This document shows, in pieces, positions 32,454 through 43,329 of a stretch of 64,000 nt of DNA. The notes beneath the pieces are model-generated. The model searched no databases, was not told the DNA's origin, and was given only the letters and a program-made list of their open reading frames with translations. Origin of the DNA: Amphiura filiformis (Eukaryota; Echinodermata; Ophiuroidea; Amphilepidida; Amphiuridae); the NCBI RefSeq assembly GCF_039555335.1, contig NC_092639.1:37085291-37149290 (forward strand), read 5' to 3'. The first letter of the stretch is position 1, and every line of letters begins with the position of its first letter. Both the position numbers and the translations under genes were made by a program.

Positions 32454-33581
32454 ATGGATATCACTTTGGACACAGATTTGCAAGAATGCAACGCTTTAAT
32501 TACTTTGAATCTCTCTCACGTATGGGCTGCTTCAACAATGCTGTACTCTGCAACAGAACATCTTTTCTTCAAGATCGGCGTTCCCATTCTAATCTTAATA
32601 GGCATTTTTACCAATCTTGCTTTCATATTCACCGTTATTCGTGTTAAATCAATGCACACTATAACCAATGCTTATTTAGTGAATGTGTCTATCGCCGATT
32701 TTTTCTTCGTTTGTGTCGGGGCTGGTACTTATTTGGTAAACTATTTCGCCTCACCTGTACGGTTTCATGTCATTTATAGGAGCTGGATAGGTTGCACATC
32801 TGCATTTGGCGTTACCTACATAATGTACAGTACATCTATGGTTCTGATCACCCTGGTAGCTACTGAAAGATACTGCGCCATATGTAGACCATTCCAACTT
32901 AGATTAGTCAGCGGTAAAGGGCGCACCATTAAGCTTATCATAGCTTCATGGATTATTGGCATTCTTCTTGCAGCTTGTGTTGTCCCACGCTACGGCGGAA
33001 TTGTTTCGTATTGCGTCATTTGGCCGAAAAGTGGACAATTTGCGTCTTTTCCAAGTATGATTAGATTCTGCGTGCCTCTTCATCCTGACGTGTTTCTCTT
33101 CTCTGAAACATTGAATGTGATTCCATTTGTCCTCGCCATGATTGTCAATCTCCTCATGTACAGTCATATTATTATAACATTGACAAATCGTCATTCTACA
33201 GACGTTAGTCAGCAATCCGCAGCAAATGACCGCAACACCCAAGTACGCAACCAGGTGGCCCGGCTCCTCATTTTGAATGGTTTGTTTTTCTTCATTTGCC
33301 AAGCACCATTTCGTATCGCGTCTATTCACGGCATGGTTGAGCATATAACAGACACTGGTTTATTTACGAGAGTTCAATATGGACAGTTGCTTCTTATCAC
33401 ACGGTGTCTTGTAGTCATAAATTCATGTATCAATCCAATCGTGTATTTCTGTACCAGTTCCCACTATCGTAGGGCGTTCTATAAGTCAGTTGGTTGCTAT
33501 AAGTACAATCAAGGTGCAGATGAAACCAAGTTAAGTACATTGTCTACGCACCAGTCAGTGCATGAAAATAATCGTGCTTAA
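32454..33581 (+). CDS. Orphan rhodopsin-class GPCR, subfamily 1, copy B
   Basis: 375 residues, single exon, differing from the 26174 copy at about nine positions (for example Y to D at residue 8, D to H at 105, L to H at 337). All class A landmarks are kept: N54, D82, C114/C187, ERY, W166, P224, CQAP with Q283 in place of the usual tryptophan, and NPIVY. Few replacements in the helices suggest that purifying selection has continued or that the duplication is recent. Unlike copy A, an out-of-frame ATG lies at 32432, 22 bases before the start, and opens a frame that overlaps the gene to 32647. This could lower translation. Confidence 0.92.
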   Translation: MDITLDTDLQECNALITLNLSHVWAASTMLYSATEHLFFKIGVPILILIGIFTNLAFIFTVIRVKSMHTITNAYLVNVSIADFFFVCVGAGTYLVNYFASPVRFHVIYRSWIGCTSAFGVTYIMYSTSMVLITLVATERYCAICRPFQLRLVSGKGRTIKLIIASWIIGILLAACVVPRYGGIVSYCVIWPKSGQFASFPSMIRFCVPLHPDVFLFSETLNVIPFVLAMIVNLLMYSHIIITLTNRHSTDVSQQSAANDRNTQVRNQVARLLILNGLFFFICQAPFRIASIHGMVEHITDTGLFTRVQYGQLLLITRCLVVINSCINPIVYFCTSSHYRRAFYKSVGCYKYNQGADETKLSTLSTHQSVHENNRA

Positions 33582-33827
33582 ATTCTTCAATGTTGTTTAA
33601 TGTTAATAATAGAATCGAATAATGTAAGAACTGGTGCAGGATACGGAATTTGTAACTGCGTCGTATTTTGTGGGTATAAGCTCAAACATAATCATACATG
33701 AACTTGCTTACATTGTAAGAGACCTTGATCTTAAATAATGAAGAAGGAGGCGGCCTAGCAGGGCCATGGCGTAAGACAATGCGAGACACAAATTAATATA
33801 TGCGAGGGTAAATGTTCATATGTCAGT

Positions 33828-34290
33828 TTACTGGAGCCCCAAACACGTCATTTAAATCATAATTTCATCGTTTATTTCCGATTATGATTTAAATGACGTG
33901 CTTGGGGCTCGAGCAAACTGACATATGAAAATGTTGTTAGACAAAAATTCAGGAATCATCGGGGATTGAACAGCGGTCGCTAGATTACCGGTTCAGAGTA
34001 TAACCACTGCACTACCTGAGTTCACATTATTTCATGATCGGCCGCTGAGGTACGGTACAATGAGAGAGTTATCATGGGGATTTAAGTTGAAATTGTCCGA
34101 GTACCGACTGTGACTCAGGTAGTGCAGTGGTTAGACCATGGACTGTAGAAATACAGTCCATGGTTAGACTCTGGACTGGACCGGAAATCAAGCGACAGGG
34201 TTTCAATCGCCGCTGAGTCCTGATTTTTTCTCTCTCAAAATTTTCATATGCCAACGCCATGTTGCTCGAGCCCTAAACACGTCATTTAGA
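33828..34290. repeat. Composite foldback with two tRNA-like units (block B)
   Basis: Counterpart of 28540-29030. The inverted arms are GCCCCAAACACGTCATTTAA (near 33836) and AAATGACGTGCTTGGGGCTC (near 33892). Minus-strand tRNA-like unit at about 33965-34025 and plus-strand unit at about 34112-34212, whose B-box GGTTTCAATCG is better kept than in block A. Confidence 0.75.
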
Positions 34291-34392
34291 CCTTAACCTT
34301 AGTAAAAAGTATTTCAACCGTAAAAGTTTTTCCGCATTACGACGGGAGCGGTTTCACTCTTTCATATCCAATTATCTTTGGTAATTCCGATT

Positions 34393-34670
34393 TTTTGTAA
34401 ATTGTTATTCTTTATCTGCCAAGCACCATTTCACATCGTTTCTGTTTAAGGGCATGATTGAAAATATAACTGACACTGGTCTATTTACGAGAGTTCAGTG
34501 TGGGCAATTGCTTCTTATCACGCGGTGTCTTGAAGTCATAAATTCATGTATCTATCCAATCGCGTATTTCTGTACCAGTTCTATCTATCGCAGGGCGCTC
34601 TAAGTCAGTTGGATATAAATACGGTCAGCGTATCAATGAAACCAATCGAATCAGTGCATAAAAATAATCG
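34393..34670 (+). pseudogene. Receptor relic B1
   Basis: Uninterrupted counterpart of relic A1, with TCTGCCAAGCACCATTTC through ATTCATGTATCTATCCAATC to TAAGTCAGTTGG. It carries the same frame breaks (TAAGGGCATG and others), which shows the relic was already dead before the block duplication. Confidence 0.85.
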
Positions 34671-34707
34671 TGCGTAATTATTCTTCAATGTTGTTTGATG
34701 TTGGTAA

Positions 34708-36085
34708 CAAGTAACATGAATGATGGTAAAGTAACCGGGTCAATTGTCTTAGATCTTTAAAAAAACCTTTGATACAGTAAATCACGATCTTTATTTGATA
34801 AATTGTATTCATATGGTATCACCGGCATTTCACTGGACTGGTTCAAATCATATCTGAGTGGTAGATCCCAAGCTGTCAATATAAATTCTACTCTTTCTGA
34901 TTTTAAAGTTATTAATATTGGGATACCACAAGGATCAATATTGGGTCCTCTGTTATTTATTATTTTTGTTAATTCTTTACCGGATTCTGTTAATTGTAAG
35001 TGCGTAATGTATGCAGATGATACAACTCTATTAGTTAGTTCACCAGATCCAACAATATTACAGACTGATCTCAAGAGTAACCTTGATATGATAGCTAGAT
35101 GGTTCAAGTCTAATAAACTCACTTTAAACATTAAGAAGACTAAGATCATGCTCTTTGGCTCTAGTCAGAAATTAAGTAAATTTAAGGACATATCTCTTAC
35201 CTATGGAAACGAGAGCATAGATATTGTAAATAAATATAAATATTTAGGTGTTGTATTTGCTCCAAACTTATCTTGAGTGAACATGTCAATTATATGTTAT
35301 CTAATGTATCTAAACGTATTGGTGTAATTGGTAGAGTCAAGAATTATCTTCCACCTAGTATTGTGAACATGCTCGCTAAAGTTCTAGTCTTCCTCATATT
35401 GACTATTGTAGTTCTGTATGGAATAATTTCAATGCTTATCATCATCATGATCTCCAGGTCTTGCAGAACAAGCTTGCCTGTATGCTTCTCCATGCTGACA
35501 TCAGAACTCCAATTGACCAAATGACGGAAGAACTGAATTGGGTAAAACTTAATTGTAGATGGGATAATCAATTTACTTTCAAGTGTCTGAAACAAACAGC
35601 CCCATCCTACCTCTCATCTATTTTCAATTTCACACACGCAACACATAACAAATGTACTCGAAGTCAAACCCATAATGCCCTGATTGTTCCTGCATGGAAT
35701 ATTCCTCCTGGTAAAAGAACCTTCAATTACAGAGCTGCGGTACTCTGGAATAATCTCCCTCAGAACATTCGTTCAAACTTTATGGCCATGAGTATGTATG
35801 AGTTCAAGAATACTATTGCTGTTATACTATGTAGCCTATATATTATGTAAAATGAGTTTGTTTGTGTGATAATAATGGTAATGATATATTGTTACTATTA
35901 CATGTATTAATATTATAATATTTTTTTCATGCTTGTATTATACAATTTATATTACTGTATCATTCTCATTTCATCATTTTGTATGATAGTATTCTGTACA
36001 TTTTAATTTTAATTATTTTCTACATTGTAATTGTATATATTGTCTGATCTGGACCTCTTGGGAGATCAGTACTTATGTATTGAAA
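34708..36085 (+). pseudogene. 5'-truncated non-LTR retrotransposon (jockey/CR1-like)
   Basis: It starts inside reverse transcriptase. A frameshifted motif A (LDL, then KTFDTVNHDL) is followed by a 157-codon frame with GISLDWFKSYLSGRSQAV, motif B GIPQGSILGPLLFIIFV, the catalytic YADDTTLLV, and KLTLNIKKTKIMLFG with YKYLGVVF. A stop near 35274 and frameshifts follow, then LQNKLACMLLHADIRTP and the C-terminal region to 35850. The 3' UTR ends GATAGATTGAATGAA plus an A-rich tail. It was inserted into the sequence that reads GTTGGTAATAGAATAA in block A, and so is younger than the block duplication. Confidence 0.88.
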
Positions 36086-36485
36086 GAGCTTACCAGAATA
36101 AAGATAGATTGAATGAAACAAAATAGAATAAAGGCAGGATACCGAATTCGTAGAGCTTACCAGAATAAAGATAGATTGAATGGAAAAAAAATAGAATAAA
36201 GGCAGGATACCGAATTCGTAGAGCTTACCAGAATAAAGATAGATTGAATGAAAAAAATAGAATAAAGGCAGGATACCGAATTCGTAGAGCTTACCAGAAT
36301 AAAGATAGATTGAATGAAAAAATAGAATAAAGGCAGGATACCGAATTCGTAGAGCTTACCAGAATAAAGATAGATTGAATGAAAAAAAATAGAATAAAGG
36401 CAGGATACCGAATTCGTAGAGCTTACCAGAATAAAGATAGATTGAATGGAAAAAAATAGAATAAAGGCAGGATACCGAATTCGTA
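36086..36485 (+). repeat. Six-copy array of the LINE 3' end joined to its target site
   Basis: Six units of 65-68 bp start at 36086, 36153, 36221, 36287, 36352 and 36419. Each is GAGCTTACCAGAATAAAGAT, AGATTGAATG and an A-run of variable length (LINE 3' end), then ATAGAATAAAGGCAGG and ATACCGAATTCGTA (target flank, present once in block A near 29882-29910). The last unit runs on into the normal flank GCTGCGTCG. Confidence 0.93.
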
Positions 36486-36734
36486 GCTGCGTCGTATTTT
36501 TGTGAATATGAGTTCAAACATAATCATAAAGTGAACTTGTTTACACTGTAAGAGACCTTAATCTTTGTAAACAAATATTTTCAACCGTAAAAGGGGTTCC
36601 GCTGCTCGACGGGAGCAGGTTACGTTCACTCTTTCATATCCAATTATCTTGGATAATTTCGACTTTTTTTCCAAACATAATCTTTTTTCATTCTGAACGG
36701 CTTTAACCATAGCTTTAACCTGATGACATTCGTC

Positions 36735-36845
36735 ATCTGCCAAGTACCATTTCGCATCATTAAGGGCATGATTGAAAATATCGACACTACAAGAGTTCAG
36801 TGTGGACAGTTGCTTCTTATCACACGTATAGATTCATAACAGCTC
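36735..36845 (+). pseudogene. Receptor relic B2
   Basis: Counterpart of relic A2: CATCTGCCAAGTACCATTTC, AAGGGCATGATTGAAAATAT, GAGTTCAGTGTGGACAGTTG. TM6-TM7 remnants only. Confidence 0.75.
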
Positions 36846-37294
36846 CCCATTTTACCCACGGTTGTTTGATGCCTTATAAAACTATATTTTTAAGTGAAGG
36901 TGAACACTGATGGCGCTATTTATATTAAGTCTTGTTTGTATCTTTACAAGGCATAGACACTTGTATAATGACGTATCAGAAAAACAGTACCAAAGAGCAA
37001 GGACATTTTTATAAAAACGTTTTATTATGAAATGTAAGGAATAACTCATATTATTTGGCTAAATTAAATTTAAGATATATGTAAATAGCGCCCTCAGTTT
37101 GCACACAAATATACAGTTTATAGAATAAACGTTACCATAAAAATAGAACAAAGATCAGTATTTTGATACAAAAACGAAAAATGTATGTTAAAAATATTTA
37201 AAATGTATATATGTGCATATTAGTGTGATAGTTGTTTGTATTGTCAAGGTCTAGAATTGAATATATTATATTGTATTGTCAAAAAATTAATACA

Positions 37295-37435
37295 TGATCC
37301 CCCTGGGTAGAGAGAGGCAAGTGAGTTAAAGCGCCTTGCCAACGTGCACAACACGATGATACCACTGGGGCCCGAACCCGCAATCAAGTTCGATTGCGAG
37401 GCAGAACCTGTACAGCTACGTCATCGTGCCCCCAA
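37295..37435 (-). repeat. SINE-like unit (block B counterpart)
   Basis: Matches 31100-31235, with GGGGCCCGAACCCGCAATC on the plus strand where block A reads GAGTCCCGAACTCGCAATC. On the minus strand GGTTCGGGCCCC is close to a B-box. The stretch 37436-38030 shows nothing else that I recognise. Confidence 0.5.
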
Positions 37436-38029
37436 TAAAATACGATCAACGTGTAGATGACGTTGAGTTGCGTACCTTGTCTACATAATTGTAAATCGTG
37501 AACGTATTGGAAAACTGTTCAAAATAAGTTGAACTTGATAATATTGTAAAAGACTATAAATCTTGGCTTGAAATCGTGGTTTTATGGAGAGACAATTTAT
37601 GCGATAGAGAAACGATGCTAGTCCTTTGCCCGATTCGAGTAGAATTTACTTTCTGTCCAGAAAAGCGTTTTCCACTTCACAACAGCTGCAGGTATCCTTT
37701 AATTATCCAAATATTTTGGATCATTTGGAAGTTTTTGAAGCAAAATGTATGACTTCTGAATTCTGAATAGCGTTAATGCTTCTACATGTATGTGAATAAA
37801 TTGATGAACAAAAATGATTTCAGGATAACTTAGCTTGTGTCACATAATTATGTGTGTGTCTGCTAGAGGAGTAATATTATGGAGAGACCATTCTAAGTTG
37901 ATCGACATGTTTGATGATCAAAATGCTGCTCCTTTGTTATATACGAAAGTTCACTGCTACATACGGGAGCAGGTTCACTCTTTCACATCCGATTATTTTG
38001 GATGATTTCGATATTTTTCTGAAACAAAA

Positions 38030-38105
38030 TGACACAGCTTCTCATTTTGAAAGGCTATTTGTCGCGGTCTGCCAAGCGCCATTTCGTATCGCGTCTATTC
38101 ACAGA
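38030..38105 (+). pseudogene. Receptor relic B3
   Basis: CTTCTCATTTTGAAAGGCTA, TCTGCCAAGCGCCATTTCG and TATCGCGTCTATTCACAGAT preserve the TM6 CQAPFR-coding word of the receptor gene. Nothing else of the gene is left beside it. Confidence 0.75.
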
Positions 38106-38372
38106 TATGGATGAACATAATTATATTTTAATATGGATGAACATAATAATTATGACCAGATACTGGTCTAGCCACAAGAGTTCAGTGATTGCTTCTTCAC
38201 GTCTGTTTGACCTCGCGATAAAACCTCATTTTGAACCCATATCGATGTCAGTTTGTGTTGCTGATGCCCTAAAGCAGTGAAAGCACAAATGTGTGGCGAA
38301 CCAACAATCGACTTCCCAGTCCACACCAAATGTCCTCGGGTTTAAAAAGTGTTACTGTTAGCCAGCGGATGA

Positions 38373-39960
38373 AATAGCGCAATATTAGCATCTTAACCGC
38401 GATGTTGGCAATTTCCCTTCTAGTATAGCTTTTGTTCTGGATCGATCAAGATCCAAGTTATAAAATTAACTGACACTCCATGTTCATAAAGACTTCCACA
38501 CCAAGCATTCAACACGTGAATGATATCTTTGATATGCCTTATAATGAACAGGAAGTCGCAAAGATGGTTGTTTGGTTATTAAAAACTTTGGGGGGATTTG
38601 GGGAGCTGTACAGATAATTGGTGAATGTTACAATCAAAGTGCGGATAGGTTTGCGCCAGCTTCGGCCGCAATCTAGTTGATGCGATCTGATTATAATGAT
38701 TCACCATAGCAGAGAATCCGCCAAGATCTGAAAAAGGCGCTATATAAATCCGAAATTTATTATTATTTATTAAAGAGATACCGCTTCGCAAGGATTTGTC
38801 AAATGAAATGATAGAATAAATAATAATCCATTACAACTTCTGCATCAAAAACTGCAGCTTAGACTGAATTGGGAATTAAATAAATTTCAAGTCCATTAGG
38901 TGAAAAATGTGCCGTTTTCGGGGCATATTATGAATCGATACTATCGCCATGATTGTCGGACCCCATCTCTAAAATCATTTGGTAAAAGTGGAATGTTTTC
39001 AAAACAAAATGCTTATTATCTTATTATTTCCCACCAATTAAAACAATTATTATATTTTGATTTGGTCAATTTTAAAATACTGGTTGTGAGAAATATTTGC
39101 TTTGACCTAAAATTAACTTGTGCTAAATTGATGCATAGGCTACACGCTGGGAGGCATGGTGAAGAGGCCAAATGTTTTATTGAATAGCCCTTTTGTCTTC
39201 TACTAATTCGTACATCAACCCAATCGTGTATTTCTATACCCATTCAATCTCTATCAATTTGGATCAACACTTCGATATTAATGCTCTGCGTGCTAGCCAT
39301 GCGCTTCAACGGAAAAAGTTCAAGTTTTGAAATATTTTCTCAAAATATCAAGAGCTATCTTAAGAACTACTGAACCAATACTAGGATTGTTTGTACTCAT
39401 TTTAATGCATCTTTCATACTAATTCCAAATATGGTCATGAAAATTTACATTTCTGAAATTTTTTAATTTAAAAAAAAAATTGAAACATGTCGTCTGCAGT
39501 CGACACCCGCGTGAAGAGAATTAAAAGAGCTAAAATAGCATTTCATGTTCCTAGAAACCAAAAAGGTAATGTGATGAACCTATAACAAATCGAAGTTGTT
39601 TGTGGAAATATCCAATTTTCACTTACATTGTCCGTTCAAATCAATAACAATGCCCATACTTTAATTTCATTTACTTATTACAGCTATTATGTTCACTCAA
39701 TAATGTCCAGTTTTATGTGTAAATACTCAACTCAATAAAAAACATTTTCCTCAGCCTCAAGTTGATTTAACTGTTGTGCAATGAACCTAGTCTGCTTTAC
39801 AGCGTCAAGTTCGAGTTCTGCAGGCATTTTGTCACTGAAAATGGTCAAAAATCAGGTGTTTTTTATTCACATTTAATATGAGGGAGTTTAGTATTTGAAT
39901 TCCACGAGGTATCGTAAAGATGTATTACTTTTCACGAACACCTTAAAAACCAACGTTATC
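38373..39960. other. Mostly unassigned sequence with a SINE-like tail and one tiny receptor remnant
   Basis: At 38740-38772, AAAAAGGCGCTATATAAATC with ATTTATTATTATT looks like the 3' tail of a tRNA-derived SINE. At about 39210-39250, ACATCAACCCAATCGTGTAT and TTCTATACCCATTCAATCTC match the TM7 NPIVYF region of the receptors. The rest, including an open frame at 38900-39187, shows no recognisable gene. Confidence 0.5.
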
Positions 39961-39970
39961 ATTCGTTACC

Positions 39971-41097
39971 CCCGGGGGGGCCACTCAAATATGAGAGTGT
40001 ACGCATGCGTGACCAAATTTTTTTCGAACACCCCCTAAACAAGTTTTCCTCTGTGAGCAAAATGACCCCCTAGAAGCAAGTTTTTAGCGCGCTTTCCCAA
40101 AAAATTTGACCCCTAAACAGGTTTTTGTCTAATTTTGACCCCTAAACAAGTTTTTGTCTAATTTTGACCCCCTAAGCAAATTATTGTCTAAATTTGACCC
40201 GCGTTACAAGTTTTGATGCATTTTGACAAATTGAACAAATTTGTAGGCCTACTAAGTTAGTAACTTGTCATTGAACACTAAAACTGAGCCCTCCCGTATA
40301 GGCCTACCCCCCTCCGGTATACCATCCTTTAAAATATAAATAATTCAGATTCGTAGCTTGTTGAATCTGATTGGATTCTCGTAAAGTAGTTTTGTGAGAA
40401 TATATCAATATTCAGCGTAATTTATCATCATAGTTTATGCAGACGCAACGTAAAAGCAGTATTCACATCGTATTTGGTTCCGAATTCGGCACCTAAAGTT
40501 GATTATTGTGTCCTGATATCAGCGGCCCTTTTCATGCTTTCTACTGCATATATAATTTCCTAAAGTAATCCAGAGAAGGGGAAACTCGCAAATCTACCAG
40601 CAGGAGTAGTAAATAATGTGAGGAATCTATAAAGGTCCTAAAAATCTTTTTGAAATACATGATATTTTCATACCGGATTTTCGTCTTCCCGGTTTGTCCA
40701 CTGAACTATATACCCATCATCATAATCATGACGTCATTAATTAATATGCACGTTTTTTAATCTAAACGGTATTTTACATAGAAGTACGAGGCCATAGTTA
40801 AATCACATGTAACACGTCATGAAATATATTTGCATAACATAGTGCTTAAAAACATTTATACGACACTGGAATAAACTTTTTTCGGAATCGGAGTTTCAGC
40901 AGATTTGAAAAGCGGATTAAAATGGTACCCTAAATGCGTTACAAACGATTTTAAAACAACCCCTTTTCATGAAAATCACCGTTTTTGCCCCTTAACGCGT
41001 CACGCGCGTAACGTGCCCAACCGAAATAAACACCCCTTTTCACGCGTTTTTTTGGTCACGCATGCTTACATCATTATATTTGAGTGGCCCCCCCGGG
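39971..41097. mobile_element. CCCGGG-ended TIR element, larger family member
   Basis: Ends CCCGGGGGGGCCACTCAAAT and ATTTGAGTGGCCCCCCCGGG, flanked by the eight-base duplication TCGTTACC (39963-39970, 41098-41105), fitting hAT-type insertion. Near the left end, ACCCCTAAACAAGTTTTTGT and TCTAATTTTGACC alternate several times. Near the right end the block AACGCGTCACGCGCGTAACG matches the smaller element at 21678. About 600 bp in the middle (40260-40880) is not shared and may be a captured or nested sequence. No transposase seen. Confidence 0.88.
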
Positions 41098-41154
41098 TCG
41101 TTACCTAACGTAACATAATGTCGTAATGAATCTGACTCACTGATTGCGGAATGA

Positions 41155-41278
41155 GCATTAGGCGGATGCGCCGTGTTTAGCGTTAGGTTTGGATATTTAA
41201 TTATGATATTCAATAAAAATAAAGAATATAGTTAAATATCCAAACCTAATGCTAAACACGGCGCCTCCGCCTAATGGC
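41155..41278. repeat. Near-perfect hairpin, arms of about 46 bp
   Basis: The left arm GCATTAGGCGGATGCGCCGT then GTTTAGCGTTAGGTTTGG and ATATTTAA is the inverse of TTAAATATCCAAACCTAATG then CTAAACACGGCGCCTCCGCC and TAATG. Two or three mismatches only; loop about 30 bases. Probably a tiny foldback transposon. The stretch 41279-41809 is unassigned, apart from similar CCAGAAATCC/GGTTTTCC words at its ends. Confidence 0.8.
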
Positions 41279-41809
41279 AACTTTGGAAAAGCTGAACGCT
41301 TTCCAAGTACAACATGTCCTTCCCAAAGGATAAAGAGTCTGTCAATTATCAAACATTAAAAAGGTCCAATAGTTTTTATCTTAACATTTTATCCAATGTA
41401 TTTTAGCTATTAGTAATTTGATATTGATCGTGCGCTGTATACGATTAGTTATTCCTTGATAGTGCTTTTCAACTTTCATAATGAAACTTATTTTACCTTG
41501 CAATGGGATATTCCAGTAAATAAGTGCACACCCCTATAGAGGAGTAACTTTTCAATTAAAGAAATGTCTGGTTTTCCAAGTGTGCTTTCTGAAAACGACT
41601 GAAATTCTAGTTGCTATAATGTTGCTTTAAAAAGCTTGGAAATGCAATTATATGAATGAAAAATCACAGAAATGTCCAAAATGAGCTCTCAAATTAAAAG
41701 TTACTGTTGTTTAAATATTATTCTGCTGGAATTTCGCCTTTGGACACTTTAAAAGTCTAGATTTCCAACAGTAACGACTGGACAAAAAGTCCAGAAATCC
41801 GAATTCCTC

Positions 41810-43298
41810 TATAGACGAATCCAACGAGCCAAGTGACGGTCAGAAATCAGTCAGCCATTACAGAGTCCCCGCAGCACCAAACTGGTGTTGTGACTGCCCA
41901 ATTGGGTGGATCAAAGCCCATAAAAATCATCCCCTTGAAAGACCACTGTTTTTGGACAGTGCAGTTCTGAACATGATTTTAATCATTTCCAGTCTATAAA
42001 AGATACCCAAATTGCTCATTCCTCAAGGTGATTTTTATCCAGTAAGCCAAGAAAGACTTGATTTCTACCATCCGCAGCTCTGAACATGCTGAAAGACCCC
42101 CTTTCCCGGTACACCGTCAGCTTCTAAATCCCCAATAACTCAAAATTCCAGGGGATGCATACCTACCAAAATATAAATGACATGCCGTCCCCACCCGGGA
42201 CTGCACTAGTACTCTAGAGTAGCCACAATGTAGCTGGGCAGCTGTATCCTATGGCTATTATATGGTTGTTGCTGCTGTTATAAAAGTACTTTATCATGAT
42301 TACCATATTCCTATTGCTACCCCAGAGGTACACTGCTGCACAGCTTTGTGGCTGCTCTACAGTACTAGTGTAGTATCAGTCCAGTACCAGCGTGTGCACT
42401 CTATGCGATTTTGATGTGTGTATACCATTATTACTGAACTTCTGAGTACCGATGAAGTAACTGGGCAGCAGTGTACCTCTCGGTAGCGTTAGGAATCTGG
42501 TAGTGTAGCATTAGGTACTTCGTTATCTTGAGCTATCTTGTTTTCTTTACTTTAGTGCTTTATGTCTAATACTATCTTAACATCTCTTAACGTCACGGTT
42601 GTTCGAATACATCTTTTAATCTTATAATTATCATCTTCCTTTCTGTTAAACACCTTTAATCGTTTAGTTTACACTGACAACATAACAACTATGGAAACAC
42701 ACCATTATATCATATACATCAATAAATGCGTCAATTATGTGCACTTTTAATTGAAAGCTTTTAAGTGAAAGCTTAAACCATGGAAACACAACATTATATC
42801 ACATACAACAATAATTGCGTCAATTATGCGCACTTTTAATTGAAAGCTTGAGGAGACTTATTGCTTTTCTGTGATAAAAATCACATGATTATACAGATAT
42901 TCATTTTTCATGTAGAAGTTACTGACCTTTTAGTTGTTAGTGCAATTATTATCTTAGGATGATGTCGATTTACTAGTTGGGGTGGATGTGTATAGACGAA
43001 TCCAAATTCACGCATTCCTATACCTTAATGGCTGCCAAAGTTGGGTCCCCTTCGGCTTAATCTCACATAAAATGTGAAATAATGCGGCCTTGGAGGGTAT
43101 TTTAAACTGCATTCTATCACTCGTGTTACACGTAGACAAAAGAATGATGACAGTTTACAACACAAAAGAATCTAACATCGATTTTAAGCGGCTTTAATCC
43201 ACCCAATTGGGCAGTCACTACACCAGTTTGGTGCATGCGGGGACCCGTCATGGCCGACCAAATCCTGACCATGACTTGGTTCGTTGGATTCGTCTATA
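41810..43298. mobile_element. Long-TIR element (about 110-bp arms)
   Basis: The left arm begins TATAGACGAATCCAACGAGC and runs through CACCAAACTGGTGT and GACTGCCCAATTGGGTGGAT (to about 41925). The right arm (about 43187-43298) is its inverse, ending GGATTCGTCTATA. A TA on each side would fit a Tc1/mariner-type target. An internal copy of TATAGACGAATCC with a different continuation lies at about 42992, so a related element may be nested. The interior also has a duplicated ACACAACATTATATC/TTTTAATTGAAAGCTT segment (42690-42850). No transposase seen. Confidence 0.8.
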
Positions 43299-43329
43299 GG
43301 CTTATGTCTAGCCTGAATCCTTAATTCAA

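Larger units (their letters stand above)
32142..38372 (+). repeat. Tandem duplication block B
   Basis: Second copy of block A, starting directly after it at CAGTGGACCTCTGATAAAAT. It lacks the 1-kb foldback and the 352-bp insertion, and it gains a non-LTR element (34708-36085) with an amplified junction array. The closing word TCCTCGGGTTTAAAAAGTG is near 38332. Confidence 0.9.
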
